From positions 1-47,618 of the forward strand of contig NZ_JAEQAZ010000055.1 in the NCBI RefSeq assembly GCF_016654115.1: a stretch of 47,618 bases of DNA, in the 5' to 3' direction. This stretch comes from Streptomyces sp. MBT53. GTDB lineage: Bacteria; Actinomycetota; Actinomycetes; Streptomycetales; Streptomycetaceae. Numbering within the stretch: position 1 is the first letter of the stretch; each line of letters opens with the position of its first letter. Made by a program: the position numbers and the translations under genes. The notes below the pieces were generated by a model, which made no database searches, had not been told where the DNA came from, and worked only from the letters and a program-made list of their open reading frames with translations. Below are positions 16,796 through 24,482 of the stretch, piece after piece.

Positions 16796-16867
16796 GTAAG
16801 CACAGACGTAGGCACAGATGTGAGCACAGATGTGAGTGCGGATGTGAGCACAGATATGAATACAGAA
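16796..16867. repeat. Six 12-bp tandem repeats upstream of the PH-like gene
   Basis: Six consecutive 12-base units with consensus GTGAGCACAGAT: GTAAGCACAGAC, GTAGGCACAGAT, GTGAGCACAGAT, GTGAGTGCGGAT, GTGAGCACAGAT, ATGAATACAGAA. The array starts 20 bp upstream of the minus-strand start at 16776, in the promoter or leader position. Regular spacing suggests a multi-site operator or slipped-strand expansion; neither is proven. The AT content is higher than in surrounding DNA. Confidence 0.85.
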
Positions 16868-17045
16868 AGGTGCGGACGCTATGAGCCTCCGGTGAACGGG
16901 AGTTGGACGGAAGGTCCGCCGAAGGTCAAGTCAAACCCACGCTCGTCCCATCTCTGACGCGTAAATAGATCCTGTTCAGGGTGGGTGTGGGCAGGGCTTG
17001 TTGCCCGGTGGCGGCGGTGGGCCGCCGGGGGTTGTGGGTCGTAGG

Positions 17046-18290
17046 TCAGGCCGCGCCTTCCAGCGGGTTGAGGGTGACGGTGTAGCCGAGCTGGTTGAGT
17101 GCGCTGATCGCGCGACGGGCGGCGCGTTCGGGGTCACGCTGGGCGAAGTAGGTGCCGCCGAGCTCGTGGTAGGCGACGTTTTCGGTGAGCATGTGCCAGA
17201 TCGCGGTGATGATCGAGTGCTCGACTGCGACCAGAGCCCTGAGCGGGCCGCGGCGAGCGGTCAGTCGTTTGTAACGGGCCTGCAGGTAGGTGTCCTTGGT
17301 CCTCACGGCGCCGAAGGCGGCGAGGCCGAGGGCGCCTTTGAGGTACGGATTGCCGGGGCGGACCTTGGCGCTCTTGGTGCGGCCGGCGGACTCGTGGTGG
17401 CCTGGGCAGACCCCGGCCCAGGACGCGAGATGCTTGGCAGAGGCGAACCGGCTCATGTCGCCGCCGGTCTCCGCGATGATCACCTCGGCGACGGGCCGGT
17501 TGATCCCGGGGATGGTGTCGAGCAGGTCGAGCGCGGGACGAAAGGGGGTCATCGCCTCCTCGATCCGCTCATCCAGCTGCCCGATGGCGGTGGTGAGCTG
17601 GTCGTAGTGGTCCAGGTGCAGTCGGGTCAGGAAGGCGTGGTGGTCACGGAACCGGCCGGTCAGTGCCTCGGTGAGCTCGGGGATCTTGTTGCGGAGCCTG
17701 CGCCTGGCCAGTTCCGCAAGGGTCTGCGGGTCACGTTCCCCGCCGGTCAACGCCTGCAGCATGGCCCGGCCAGAGACCCCCATGATGTCGGAGGCGACCG
17801 CGGAGAGCTTGATCCCGGTGTCCTCGAGAAGTTTCTCCAGACGCTGGACGATCTGGCCGCGTTCGCGGGTCATCTGGGTGCGGGCGCGAGTCAGGTCACG
17901 CAGCTCGCGCACCGGCTGGGGTGGCACGAACGAGGGGCGGACCAGGCCGTGCGCGCCGAGCTGGGCCAGCCAGGCGGCGTCGGAGACGTCCGTCTTGCGG
18001 CCGGGCAGGTTCTTGACCTGCCGCGCGTTGACCAGGATCACGTGCAACTCGTCGGCCAGCAGGTAGTAAAAGGGCTTCCAGTAGTCGGAGGTCGCCTCGA
18101 TGACGACCAGGGTGACGCCGGCGGCGAGCAGGTGCTCTCGCAGGGCGAGCACCGCGTTCGTCGTCGATCCCCAGGTGGTGGTCTCGGTCGTGAACGCCCC
18201 CCGCCGCTTGGCGCTTGGGGTGCGCACGCACGCCTTGGCGTCCTTCTTGCTGATGTCCACACCGGCGCAGCGTTCATGCAGCACGTCCAT
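17046..18290 (-). CDS. IS110-family transposase (DEDD recombinase)
   Basis: A 414-residue transposase, full length for the group. The N-terminal RuvC-like DEDD domain shows D12 (AGVDISKKD), E65 (VVIEATSDYW), D101 and D104 (RKTDVSDAAWLA). A coiled-coil linker is followed by the C-terminal Transposase_20 domain (LLDTIPGINRPVAEVIIAE, then HLASWAGVCPG and ESAGR...GNPYLKGAL). Ser301 in ESAGR is the likely nucleophile by analogy with IS621. The frame is uninterrupted, so the element may be active. GAGGGAGGG lies eight bases before the ATG. In this family a structured bridge RNA from the non-coding end guides target choice. Confidence 0.95.
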   Translation of the reverse strand: MDVLHERCAGVDISKKDAKACVRTPSAKRRGAFTTETTTWGSTTNAVLALREHLLAAGVTLVVIEATSDYWKPFYYLLADELHVILVNARQVKNLPGRKTDVSDAAWLAQLGAHGLVRPSFVPPQPVRELRDLTRARTQMTRERGQIVQRLEKLLEDTGIKLSAVASDIMGVSGRAMLQALTGGERDPQTLAELARRRLRNKIPELTEALTGRFRDHHAFLTRLHLDHYDQLTTAIGQLDERIEEAMTPFRPALDLLDTIPGINRPVAEVIIAETGGDMSRFASAKHLASWAGVCPGHHESAGRTKSAKVRPGNPYLKGALGLAAFGAVRTKDTYLQARYKRLTARRGPLRALVAVEHSIITAIWHMLTENVAYHELGGTYFAQRDPERAARRAISALNQLGYTVTLNPLEGAA

Positions 18291-18299
18291 GTCCCGATC

Positions 18300-18550
18300 C
18301 CTCCCTCAACGGCCGAGCAGTACGCCGTTCCGGGAGGACCAGGGTGAATCAGGAATTCTGACGCACGTGCTCGCAGCAACACTCCACGGTTCCCGTGGAC
18401 GGCCCCCAGCACCACGCTGACCTGCGAGCTCACCGGCATCACAGAGCAATCGGTTTCGGCCGGAACGAACCCCACCAGCGTCCCGCAGCGGTATCGGCCA
18501 ACGTCAGCGGCAGACGGAAGCACCCCAGCGCGCGCCACAGGATTTACCGC
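18300..18550 (-). ncRNA. Candidate IS110 bridge RNA region
   Basis: In IS110-group elements the guide (bridge) RNA is encoded in the long non-coding end upstream of the transposase and transcribed in the same direction. This stretch is in that position and codes for nothing I can support. It contains a perfect seven-base stem-loop (TCCACGG 18383-18389, CCGTGGA 18393-18399). Exact ends and guide loops cannot be read by eye, so the interval is approximate. Confidence 0.4.
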
Positions 18551-18628
18551 GCCCCCGGCGCGCACCGAAGGTGCGCTGAGCCGCTGACCTGCACTTTCCC
18601 CGGCATCCGCGATGTCACAGGCCTCGCC

Positions 18629-18634
18629 TAGGAT
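18629..18634 (+). promoter_or_regulatory. -10 box TAGGAT, leaderless start of the 18642 gene
   Basis: TAGGAT lies seven bases before the ATG at 18642, so transcription would begin at or next to the start codon. A GCGCACC-GAA-GGTGCGC hairpin sits upstream at 18560-18576. Confidence 0.5.
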
Positions 18635-18641
18635 CCGCCGC

Positions 18642-19598
18642 ATGTCATCCGCCCCCGGAGCCGATCCCGGCCCCGACTTCGAACTCGCCTCCGCCTTCCC
18701 GGAGGTCACCTGGTTGCGTCAGGCCGCCGCCGCGGCCGACTGGGCCGCCGTCCGGCAGTACCACGACAGCCTGCCGCCCGGCACCGACCGGGCCTTCGTC
18801 GTGGGCGTGTTGGCCGAGGACGACGGTTTTGAACACACGCTGCGGCAGCAACTGGCCGCCGTACCGTACGACGTTCTCGCGCTCACCGTGCTCGGGCTCC
18901 GGCTCATCGATGCCGGGTGGGAGATACGGACCGACGCGCGGGCCAAGGACGTCAGCCGCGAGCAGTTCAAGGCGTTCCACGAACACCTGGGGGAGGCGGA
19001 GCAACTCCTCATCCGGGCAACGGCGTTCGACCCTTCCTACGACGCCGCCTGGGCCGCGCGTCTCACCACCGCCCTCGGCCTGTCGCTCGGGCAGAACGAG
19101 AGCCGCCGCCGCTACGACCGGCTGGCCCGCTACCACCCGCACCACTTCACCGGACAGGCCCGTCTCCTCCAGAAGCTGTACCCCAAGTGGGGCGGCACCT
19201 GGGAGGCGGCCCACGGGTTCGCGCGCGAGTGTCTACTGGCCGCCCCCGCAGGGGCGTTGAACGGCGGGCTCGTCGCCGAGGCGCACTTCGAGCACTGGCT
19301 CGACCTCGGCGCCGGCGACAAGCGCACCGAATACCTCAGACAACCCCACGTGCACGCCGAACTCGTCGAGGCCGCCCAACGGTCCGTGTTCCACCCGCAG
19401 TTCACGCGGCCGTACGGATGGGTCACCGTCCAGGGGAGTTTCGCCGCGATGTTCTCCCTGATCGGCGACACCGCGCAGGCCGCCGCGCACTTCCGGGCCC
19501 TCGGCAATCTCGCCTCCGACTTTCCGTGGAGTTACCTCGGCGAGCGCGCCGAGCAATACGTCCAGCACCGCGACGCCGCCCTGAGAGGCCGAAGATGA
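18642..19598 (+). CDS. Helical (TPR-like) hypothetical protein
   Basis: A 318-residue soluble protein, largely helical, with Ala-rich pairs of helices that look like degenerate TPR hairpins (AEQLLIRATAFDPSYDAAWAA, and DTAQAAAHFRALGNLASDFPW near the end). Trp and aromatic motifs (YHPHHFTGQARLLQKLYPKWGG, FTRPYGWVTVQGSF) should help identify the family, which I do not recognise. There is no signal peptide. Its stop overlaps the ATG of the M16-like peptidase gene in an ATGA, so the two products are made together and may interact; a scaffold or substrate-presenting role is only a guess. Confidence 0.75.
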   Translation: MSSAPGADPGPDFELASAFPEVTWLRQAAAAADWAAVRQYHDSLPPGTDRAFVVGVLAEDDGFEHTLRQQLAAVPYDVLALTVLGLRLIDAGWEIRTDARAKDVSREQFKAFHEHLGEAEQLLIRATAFDPSYDAAWAARLTTALGLSLGQNESRRRYDRLARYHPHHFTGQARLLQKLYPKWGGTWEAAHGFARECLLAAPAGALNGGLVAEAHFEHWLDLGAGDKRTEYLRQPHVHAELVEAAQRSVFHPQFTRPYGWVTVQGSFAAMFSLIGDTAQAAAHFRALGNLASDFPWSYLGERAEQYVQHRDAALRGRR

Positions 19599-21358
19599 AC
19601 CCCCAGGACCACCAGGCCCCCCAGGACGGTCAGTCCGCCGCCACCACGAACGCCATCCACCTCACCGAAGTCGACGGCATACCCACCCTCTTCGCGTACG
19701 CTCCCGGCCCCCTGCGCGCCGGACTCGTCTTCCGCGTCGGCATCGCCGACGAGACCCTCGCCCGCGCCGGTGTCACCCACCTCGTCGAACATCTCGCCCT
19801 GTACCGCCAGGGCCTCGCCGACTACCACTTCAACGGCGCGACCAAGGCCGCGTTCACCCACTTCCACGTGGAGGGCGCCGAACACGAGATCGTCGACTAC
19901 CTCCACGGCGTCTGCGCCTCCCTCGCCGACCTCCCCATGGAGCGCCTGGAGACGGAGAAGGAGATCCTGCGGACGGAGGAGTCCCGCCGTGAGCCAGGCC
20001 AACTCCCGCTGTGGCGCTACGGCGCCCAGGGGTACGGCCTGGTCAGCTACCCGGAGTGGGGCGTCAGGGGCCTGCGCCCGGAGGACGTACGGCACTGGAC
20101 GGAGACCTGGTTCACCGGCGGCAACGCCGTGCTGTGGATCGCCGGCGAGCGCTTCCCCGCCGGACTCGCGCTCAAGCTGCCCCCGGGCACCCGCCGGCCG
20201 CTCCCCGCCGTCACCTCCGCGCTCCCCACCACGCCCGCCCACTTCTCCGACGGCCAGGGCGGAGTCCTCCTCGACGCCGTCGTCACCGACACCGCCGCCG
20301 CCCGCCTCTACGCCGGTGTCCTGGAACGCGAACTCTCCCGCGCCCTGCGCCAGGAGGACGGCAACTCCTACACCGCCGCCACCGACTGCGCCTCCCGCCG
20401 CGACGGTCACGCCCTCCTCACCGCCTTCGCGGACTCCCTGCCCGCCAAACAGGACGCGGTGCTCGGCGGCTTCGTCGACGTCCTCGCCGCGCTCCAGGCC
20501 GGCCGTGTCGCGCCGGCCGACCTGGAGGCCGTACGCACGCGGGCCGACGCGGGACTGACGGCGGCCGACGCGGCCGTACGACGGCTGCCCGGGGCGGCGG
20601 AGGACCTGCTCGCCGGACGGCCGCCGCGCGGGCTCGACGAACTGCGCCACGAGCTGTGGTCGGTGACGCCCGGTCACCTGCACGCGGTTGCCCTGGAGGC
20701 CGCCGGGACCGCGCTGTTGCAGGTGCCCTCGGGGCACAGCGCGAGCTGGGCGGGGTACGCGGCGGCGCCGACGCGCTCGACGTACGCGGTCACCGGGCGG
20801 CGCTTCGACGCGGTCGCCAAGGACGGGTCCGCGCTGGTGGTCGGGGACGACGGGGTCAGCGTGACCGTGCGCGGGCGCGACGGCAGCGACCTCGCGGTGA
20901 CCGTGCCGTACCGTTCCTGCGCCGCCGTGCTCAGCTGGCCCGACGGCGGCCGACGGCTCATCGGCACCGACGGTCTCGCCGTCGCCGTGGAACCGGGGCT
21001 GTACGGCGTCGACGCGCACACGATGGCGATGCTCGACGCGGCCGTACCGCCGCACGCGCGTGTGCAGTTGCCGCCGCGGCAGAGCACCCCGCGCGCGGAG
21101 GCGCCCGCGTCGGCACCGGCCGCCGGGAGCGGTGGCGCCGCGCCCGTCCGGCGCACCGGCGGACAGACCGCCGCGTTGGTCGTGTTGTTCCTGCTGGGCG
21201 GGGTGTTCGCCTTCGTCGCGCTCGCGACGACGGTCTTCGGCCACGACCCCGACAGCGGCACCGGCGAGTGGCTCGGCCTCTCGGGCTTCCTGTGGGCCGT
21301 CACCGGGCTGATCGTCTGGCCCGCGGTACGGATCCTGCGGCGCACCCGGCGGATGTGA
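19595..21358 (+). CDS. Membrane-anchored M16-like zinc metallopeptidase
   Basis: A 587-residue protein. Residues 62-66 read HLVEH, the inverted HxxEH zinc motif of the M16 (pitrilysin/insulinase) family, and a Glu-rich helix (LETEKEILRTEESRREPG, about 118-135) supplies a candidate third ligand as in M16 enzymes. A second M16-like half follows at about 200-400. After a Pro/Ala linker two hydrophobic segments (about 528-550 and 560-578) anchor the C-terminus. Bacterial M16 enzymes are usually soluble, so this anchor is unusual. The peptidase domain should face the cytoplasm, as there is no signal peptide. Substrate unknown. Confidence 0.8.
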   Translation: MNPQDHQAPQDGQSAATTNAIHLTEVDGIPTLFAYAPGPLRAGLVFRVGIADETLARAGVTHLVEHLALYRQGLADYHFNGATKAAFTHFHVEGAEHEIVDYLHGVCASLADLPMERLETEKEILRTEESRREPGQLPLWRYGAQGYGLVSYPEWGVRGLRPEDVRHWTETWFTGGNAVLWIAGERFPAGLALKLPPGTRRPLPAVTSALPTTPAHFSDGQGGVLLDAVVTDTAAARLYAGVLERELSRALRQEDGNSYTAATDCASRRDGHALLTAFADSLPAKQDAVLGGFVDVLAALQAGRVAPADLEAVRTRADAGLTAADAAVRRLPGAAEDLLAGRPPRGLDELRHELWSVTPGHLHAVALEAAGTALLQVPSGHSASWAGYAAAPTRSTYAVTGRRFDAVAKDGSALVVGDDGVSVTVRGRDGSDLAVTVPYRSCAAVLSWPDGGRRLIGTDGLAVAVEPGLYGVDAHTMAMLDAAVPPHARVQLPPRQSTPRAEAPASAPAAGSGGAAPVRRTGGQTAALVVLFLLGGVFAFVALATTVFGHDPDSGTGEWLGLSGFLWAVTGLIVWPAVRILRRTRRM

Positions 21359-21363
21359 CCCAC

Positions 21364-21410
21364 CGGAGGTACGGGATCTACGGAGGTACGGGATCTACCG
21401 CAGGTACGGG
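21364..21410. repeat. 17-bp tandem repeat at the 3' end of the 118-residue protein gene
   Basis: Two perfect copies of CGGAGGTACGGGATCTA (21364-21380, 21381-21397) and a degenerate third (GCAGGTACGGG). The third encodes the last residues (NPYLR) of the minus-strand gene ending at 21395; the others lie past its stop and would encode the same peptide again. The array lies between convergent genes. Confidence 0.8.
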
Positions 21411-21751
21411 TTCCCCTGCTGCGGGGGCACCGGCATGCCCACGTACAGCTGCTGCTTCGGGGGCGGGGTGTCGAACATTCCGAACAGCAGCAGTCCGGCG
21501 GCCATCAGCATGGTCAGCACGACCGCGAGACCGAGGAACCCGTCACCGCTCGAACTGCCGTCGGACGCCGCCCACGGCAGGGTCACGCACTCGTAGAGCG
21601 CGAAGGACGCGAACGCGCCCCAGTCCGAACCCCGCCCGCGGCGGATCGCCGCGTACAGGAAGGGCACCCATATCAGGAGGCCGCACGACCCCCAGGCGAG
21701 GAACACCCAGGCGATCCGTTGTCCCCAGCCGGCTTCCAGCCGTTTTGCCAT
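21395..21751 (-). CDS. Small membrane protein, unknown function
   Basis: A 118-residue protein with two or three membrane segments (about 9-29, IAWVFLAWGSCGLLIWVPFLYAA; about 65-85, FLGLAVVLTMLMAAGLLLFG) and a C-terminal Pro/Gln-rich tail ending GNPYLR. The ATG at 21749-21751 is preferred over longer starts because a G-run (TTGGGGGG) sits just upstream and the extra 33 residues would be Arg/Pro-rich and unlikely. It converges on the M16-like gene with only a 17-bp repeat between. No family is recognised. Confidence 0.65.
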   Translation of the reverse strand: MAKRLEAGWGQRIAWVFLAWGSCGLLIWVPFLYAAIRRGRGSDWGAFASFALYECVTLPWAASDGSSSGDGFLGLAVVLTMLMAAGLLLFGMFDTPPPKQQLYVGMPVPPQQGNPYLR

Positions 21752-22184
21752 GTCAACCCCCCAAGGTCGGCCCAAGGTTATGGCACGGGCCGCCGCCCGG
21801 GGGACGAACGGCCATGTGAACTGTCCCGCGACCCGGCCGACACCCGCCACGCCCGCGCACTGGTACGGCGTTTGTCCGGTCCGCGTTCCCCGGTACGGGA
21901 GTTTTTGCCGTGTCGTGAGGGAATCTTGTGGCGATCGAGAGAATTCGTTTTCCGGACCGAAGGACAGCGTCGATTATCGTGCGATTCGCTGGGGTCCCAA
22001 GTCCCGCGCGCGCACGGACAGTTCCGTTCCAGGGCCGTACGACCGTAGTTCTACGGCAGTCCTACGGCAGTCCTACGGCGTCGCCGCGCCGGACCCGCGC
22101 AGCTTCCGGGACCCTCAGGGGGCCGACAGTTTTCCGGCGGACGTCGTACCCGTCCGCTTGTCATGAACAGGGGTGGGGTTTTTC
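21752..22184. other. Divergent intergenic region with an 11-bp triple repeat
   Basis: About 430 bp without a supported gene. Three 11-base units (TTCTACGGCAG, TCCTACGGCAG, TCCTACGGCGT) run from 22049 to 22081, and a perfect inverted repeat CCGTAG-TT-CTACGG overlaps the first at 22043-22056. Together these could be regulator sites spaced at about one helical turn upstream of the secreted protein gene at 22185. Confidence 0.5.
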
Positions 22185-23009
22185 GTGTCCGAGCACCGGC
22201 AGTCGAAGAAGCGCAGATACATCGCATGGGGCGTCGCGGGTGCCGCGGTCGTCGCCGGGGGCGGTATCGCCGCGCAGACCTCGATGGCCGCCACCTCCTG
22301 GCCAGCGCAGAAGACCTACACCGGCCGCGCCTTCGACACCTGCGCCGCCCCCTCCCTCGCCGCGATGAAGGCCTGGCACGGCGGCCTCTACGGCGCCGCC
22401 GCCGTCTACATCGGCGGCAAGAACCGCGGCTGCAGCCAGCCCAACCTCACCGCCTCCTGGGTCAAGTCCCTCACCACGGTCGGCTGGAAGTTCATCCCGC
22501 TCTACGTCGGCTCCCAGCCGTCCTGCGGCTCGGGCGGCTCGGTGAAGATCAGCGCCAGCACGGCGGCGGCCGTCGGCAAGTCCGAGGCGGACGACGCGGT
22601 CGCCAAGTCCGCGGCCCTCGGCTTCAAGGCCGGCAGCCCGGTCTACCTGGACATGGAGTCGTACGACACGACGAACACGGCCTGCAACAACGCCGTGCTG
22701 ACCTATGTGCGCGCCTTCGACAAGGAGCTGCACGCCAAGATCTACCGCAGCGGCCTCTACGGCTTCAGCAGCTCCAGCGCCAAGGCGATCGCGACCGCGA
22801 CCGACAGGACGGACCTGCCGGGCAACCTCTGGTACGCCCTGTGGGACAAGGTCAACACCACGACCTCCGACTGGCCCTGGGGCTCCACCCAGTTCACCGG
22901 CCACAGCCGCGCCCACCAGTACCTGGTCAACAGCAAGGAGACCCGCGGCGGTTACACGATCACCGTGGACCGCGACGCGTGGGACGCGCCGGTGGCCATC
23001 ACCGGCTGA
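22185..23009 (+). CDS. Secreted DUF1906 glycoside-hydrolase-like protein
   Basis: A 274-residue exported protein. The N-terminus (KKRRYIAWGVAGAAVVAGGG) is a signal peptide. The mature domain begins GRAFDTCAAPSLAAMKAW and continues YGAAAVYIGGKN, WKFIPLYVGSQ, VYLDMESYD and GLYGFSSSSAKAI: the TIM-barrel pattern of DUF1906 (Rv2525c-like) proteins, related to GH25 lysozymes. The conserved acidic pair is in LDMESYD. These proteins are thought to act at the cell wall, though activity is unproven. GTG 22185 is preferred because a GGGGTGGGG run sits six bases before it. Confidence 0.88.
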   Translation: MSEHRQSKKRRYIAWGVAGAAVVAGGGIAAQTSMAATSWPAQKTYTGRAFDTCAAPSLAAMKAWHGGLYGAAAVYIGGKNRGCSQPNLTASWVKSLTTVGWKFIPLYVGSQPSCGSGGSVKISASTAAAVGKSEADDAVAKSAALGFKAGSPVYLDMESYDTTNTACNNAVLTYVRAFDKELHAKIYRSGLYGFSSSSAKAIATATDRTDLPGNLWYALWDKVNTTTSDWPWGSTQFTGHSRAHQYLVNSKETRGGYTITVDRDAWDAPVAITG

Positions 23010-23020
23010 GGGCGAAGAGG

Positions 23021-23601
23021 ATGCTGAAGGCGCTCGCGCGCGTGGGGCACGCCGCGGCTGCCGGACTGCGTGCGCTCGGCGTTCGCACCGTCGCCATGAT
23101 CGCGGCAGCGCTCGCCGTCGTCCTCGCGGTGATCGTGACCGGATTCGTCCTCTCCAGGCACGACAGCCGCCCGCCGGTCCCCGCCGGCGGGGCCCGGCAC
23201 TCCACCGGCACCGAGGCCTGCCTGCTCACCGACCGGCAGGGCATAAAGGGGAGCCCCGCCGCCACGGTCTGGCGGGGCATGCAGGACGCCTCGCTCAGGA
23301 CGCACACGCGCGTGAGCCACTCCTCGGTGACCGGCGAACAGAGCACCGCGAACGCGCGCCCCTTCCTCGACGCCATGCTCCGGCGCTCCTGCGAGGTCGT
23401 CCTCGCGGTGGGCGGCGTCGAGGTGAAGGGCAGGAGACGGTGGGGCGCCACGCGAACGTCGGCTTCGTGCTCGTGGGCAGCGACAGCGGCAGCGGCAGCG
23501 CGGACCGGACCGCCACGAACGTGTCCTGGGTACCCATCGACGACGGTCTCCGCGCGGCGGTCACCGCGGCCGTGGAACGAGTGGTGGACGCCCAGCAGTA
23601 G
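23021..23601 (+). pseudogene. BMP/periplasmic-binding-like membrane protein, frameshifted
   Basis: The first frame starts at ATG 23021, has a membrane anchor (about residues 22-45, VAMIAAALAVVLAVIVTGFVL) and then ACLLTDRQGIKGSPAATVW and LRRSCEVVLAVGGVEVK, which resembles the start of a substrate-binding fold. Near 23425 this frame turns into Arg-rich nonsense. The next frame resumes plausible protein (GRHANVGFVLVGSDSG, NVSWVPIDDGLRAAVTAAVERVVD) and stops at 23601. Adding one base within GAGGTGAAGGG would join them as VEVEGQETVGRHANV. So the gene is broken by a one-base deletion, or the base is a sequencing error. Intact relatives that I recall are BMP/Med-like. Confidence 0.65.
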
Positions 23602-23664
23602 CGCACGCGTGCGTGCCCGTGCGTGCCGGTGCCCGAAGTCCTGGTGAATCGTTGGTCGAATGGG

Positions 23665-23693
23665 TTGGCCACAGGCGACCCACTGCCTAACAT
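23665..23693 (+). promoter_or_regulatory. Promoter of the SurA-like lipoprotein gene
   Basis: TTGGCC (23665-23670) and TAACAT (23688-23693) are 17 bp apart, giving a leader of about 45 bases before the TTG start. Confidence 0.5.
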
Positions 23694-23746
23694 CGATCAC
23701 CGCAAGACTTTGTGCACCGTCGCACAATCTCCAACGGGAGGTTCCC

Positions 23747-24394
23747 TTGCACCGCCGCCGTCGCACCGCGCTCGTCCTCACCGCCGTGATCGCCGCCGCG
23801 GCCCCCGCCCTGACCGCCTGCGGAAGCGAGGCGCATCCCGGCGCGGCGGCCGTCGTGGGCGGGCAGCGCATCACCGTCGCGCAGTTGCAGAGCCGGGTCA
23901 ACGAGGTGCGCGTGGCACAGCGGGCGGCCGTCCAGGACCAGGCGCAGTACACGCGGGCCATCGCCACCACCGGCGGCCTCACCCGCGAGACGCTCTACGG
24001 CATGGTCTTCGACCAGGTCGTGCACCGCGCCGCACAGGACGCCGACGTCACCGTCACCCGCAAGGACATCCAGGACATGCGGGCCGCCCTCGCCCAGCAG
24101 GCGGGCGGCTCCAAGGCCCTGGAAGCGACCTGGCTCGCCCAGTACGGCGTCCCCCCGCAGCGCCTCGACGAGAACCTCCGCCTCCAGGTGGAGGGCCGCA
24201 AACTCGCCGCGAAGCTCGGCACCGACACCAGCCAGCCCGCCTTCTGGAAGGCCCTGTCGACCGCCTCCAAGGAACTCCACGTCGACCTCAACCCGCGCTA
24301 CGGCACCTGGGACGTGGAGAAGAGCAGCCGCGTCGACGCCAAGACACCGTGGGTACGCGAGGTCACGGCGGCACAGACACAGCAGTCGGCGTAA
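23747..24394 (+). CDS. SurA N-terminal-like lipoprotein
   Basis: A 215-residue lipoprotein. TTG 23747 follows GGAGG by five bases and yields a classic lipoprotein signal: HRRRR, a hydrophobic core and lipobox LTAC with Cys at about 25. The mature domain (AAVVGGQRITVAQLQSRVNEV, a long helical middle, LYGMVFDQVVHRAAQDADVTVTRKDI) is the SurA/PrsA N-terminal chaperone fold; no parvulin PPIase domain follows. It is probably an extracytoplasmic folding factor. In Streptomyces a protein of this type commonly precedes mazG, as here. Confidence 0.85.
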   Translation: MHRRRRTALVLTAVIAAAAPALTACGSEAHPGAAAVVGGQRITVAQLQSRVNEVRVAQRAAVQDQAQYTRAIATTGGLTRETLYGMVFDQVVHRAAQDADVTVTRKDIQDMRAALAQQAGGSKALEATWLAQYGVPPQRLDENLRLQVEGRKLAAKLGTDTSQPAFWKALSTASKELHVDLNPRYGTWDVEKSSRVDAKTPWVREVTAAQTQQSA

Positions 24395-24470
24395 CGGTAC
24401 GGCGCACCCGGCGTCCGCAGGGCTGCCCACCGCCCTGTGGACAACTCGTGGGGCTGTCGGCGGCGTGAGT

Positions 24471-24476
24471 TACGTT
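24471..24476 (+). promoter_or_regulatory. -10 box TACGTT, leaderless mazG
   Basis: TACGTT lies six bases before GTG 24483, the spacing expected when the transcript begins at the start codon. No Shine-Dalgarno is visible for this GTG. No clear -35 box. Confidence 0.5.
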
Positions 24477-24482
24477 CGGTGG

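Larger units (their letters stand above)
16960..18560 (-). mobile_element. IS110-family insertion sequence (ends not determined)
   Basis: One intact transposase gene with non-coding flanks of about 80 and 270 bp gives an expected element of about 1.5-1.6 kb, normal for IS110. The family lacks terminal inverted repeats and usually makes no target duplication, so both boundaries here are estimates. It lies at the edge of the 12-18 kb patch of orphan genes. A GGCGGC/GCCGCC hairpin near 17014-17030 is in the right-end flank. Confidence 0.75.

Noticed and set aside
16776..16851. Upstream extension of the PH-like protein through the 12-bp repeats
   Set aside because: The extra residues (LTS repeats) are only translated repeat DNA, and ATG 16776 has an AGGAG site.
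16998..18347. Plus-strand frame opposite the IS110 transposase
   Set aside because: The transposase on the minus strand has all catalytic motifs; the opposite frame is a compositional shadow.
22163..23647. Single long frame across the DUF1906 gene and the frameshifted gene
   Set aside because: Its first half is an out-of-frame shadow of the DUF1906 protein; only the part after 23021 is real coding sequence.
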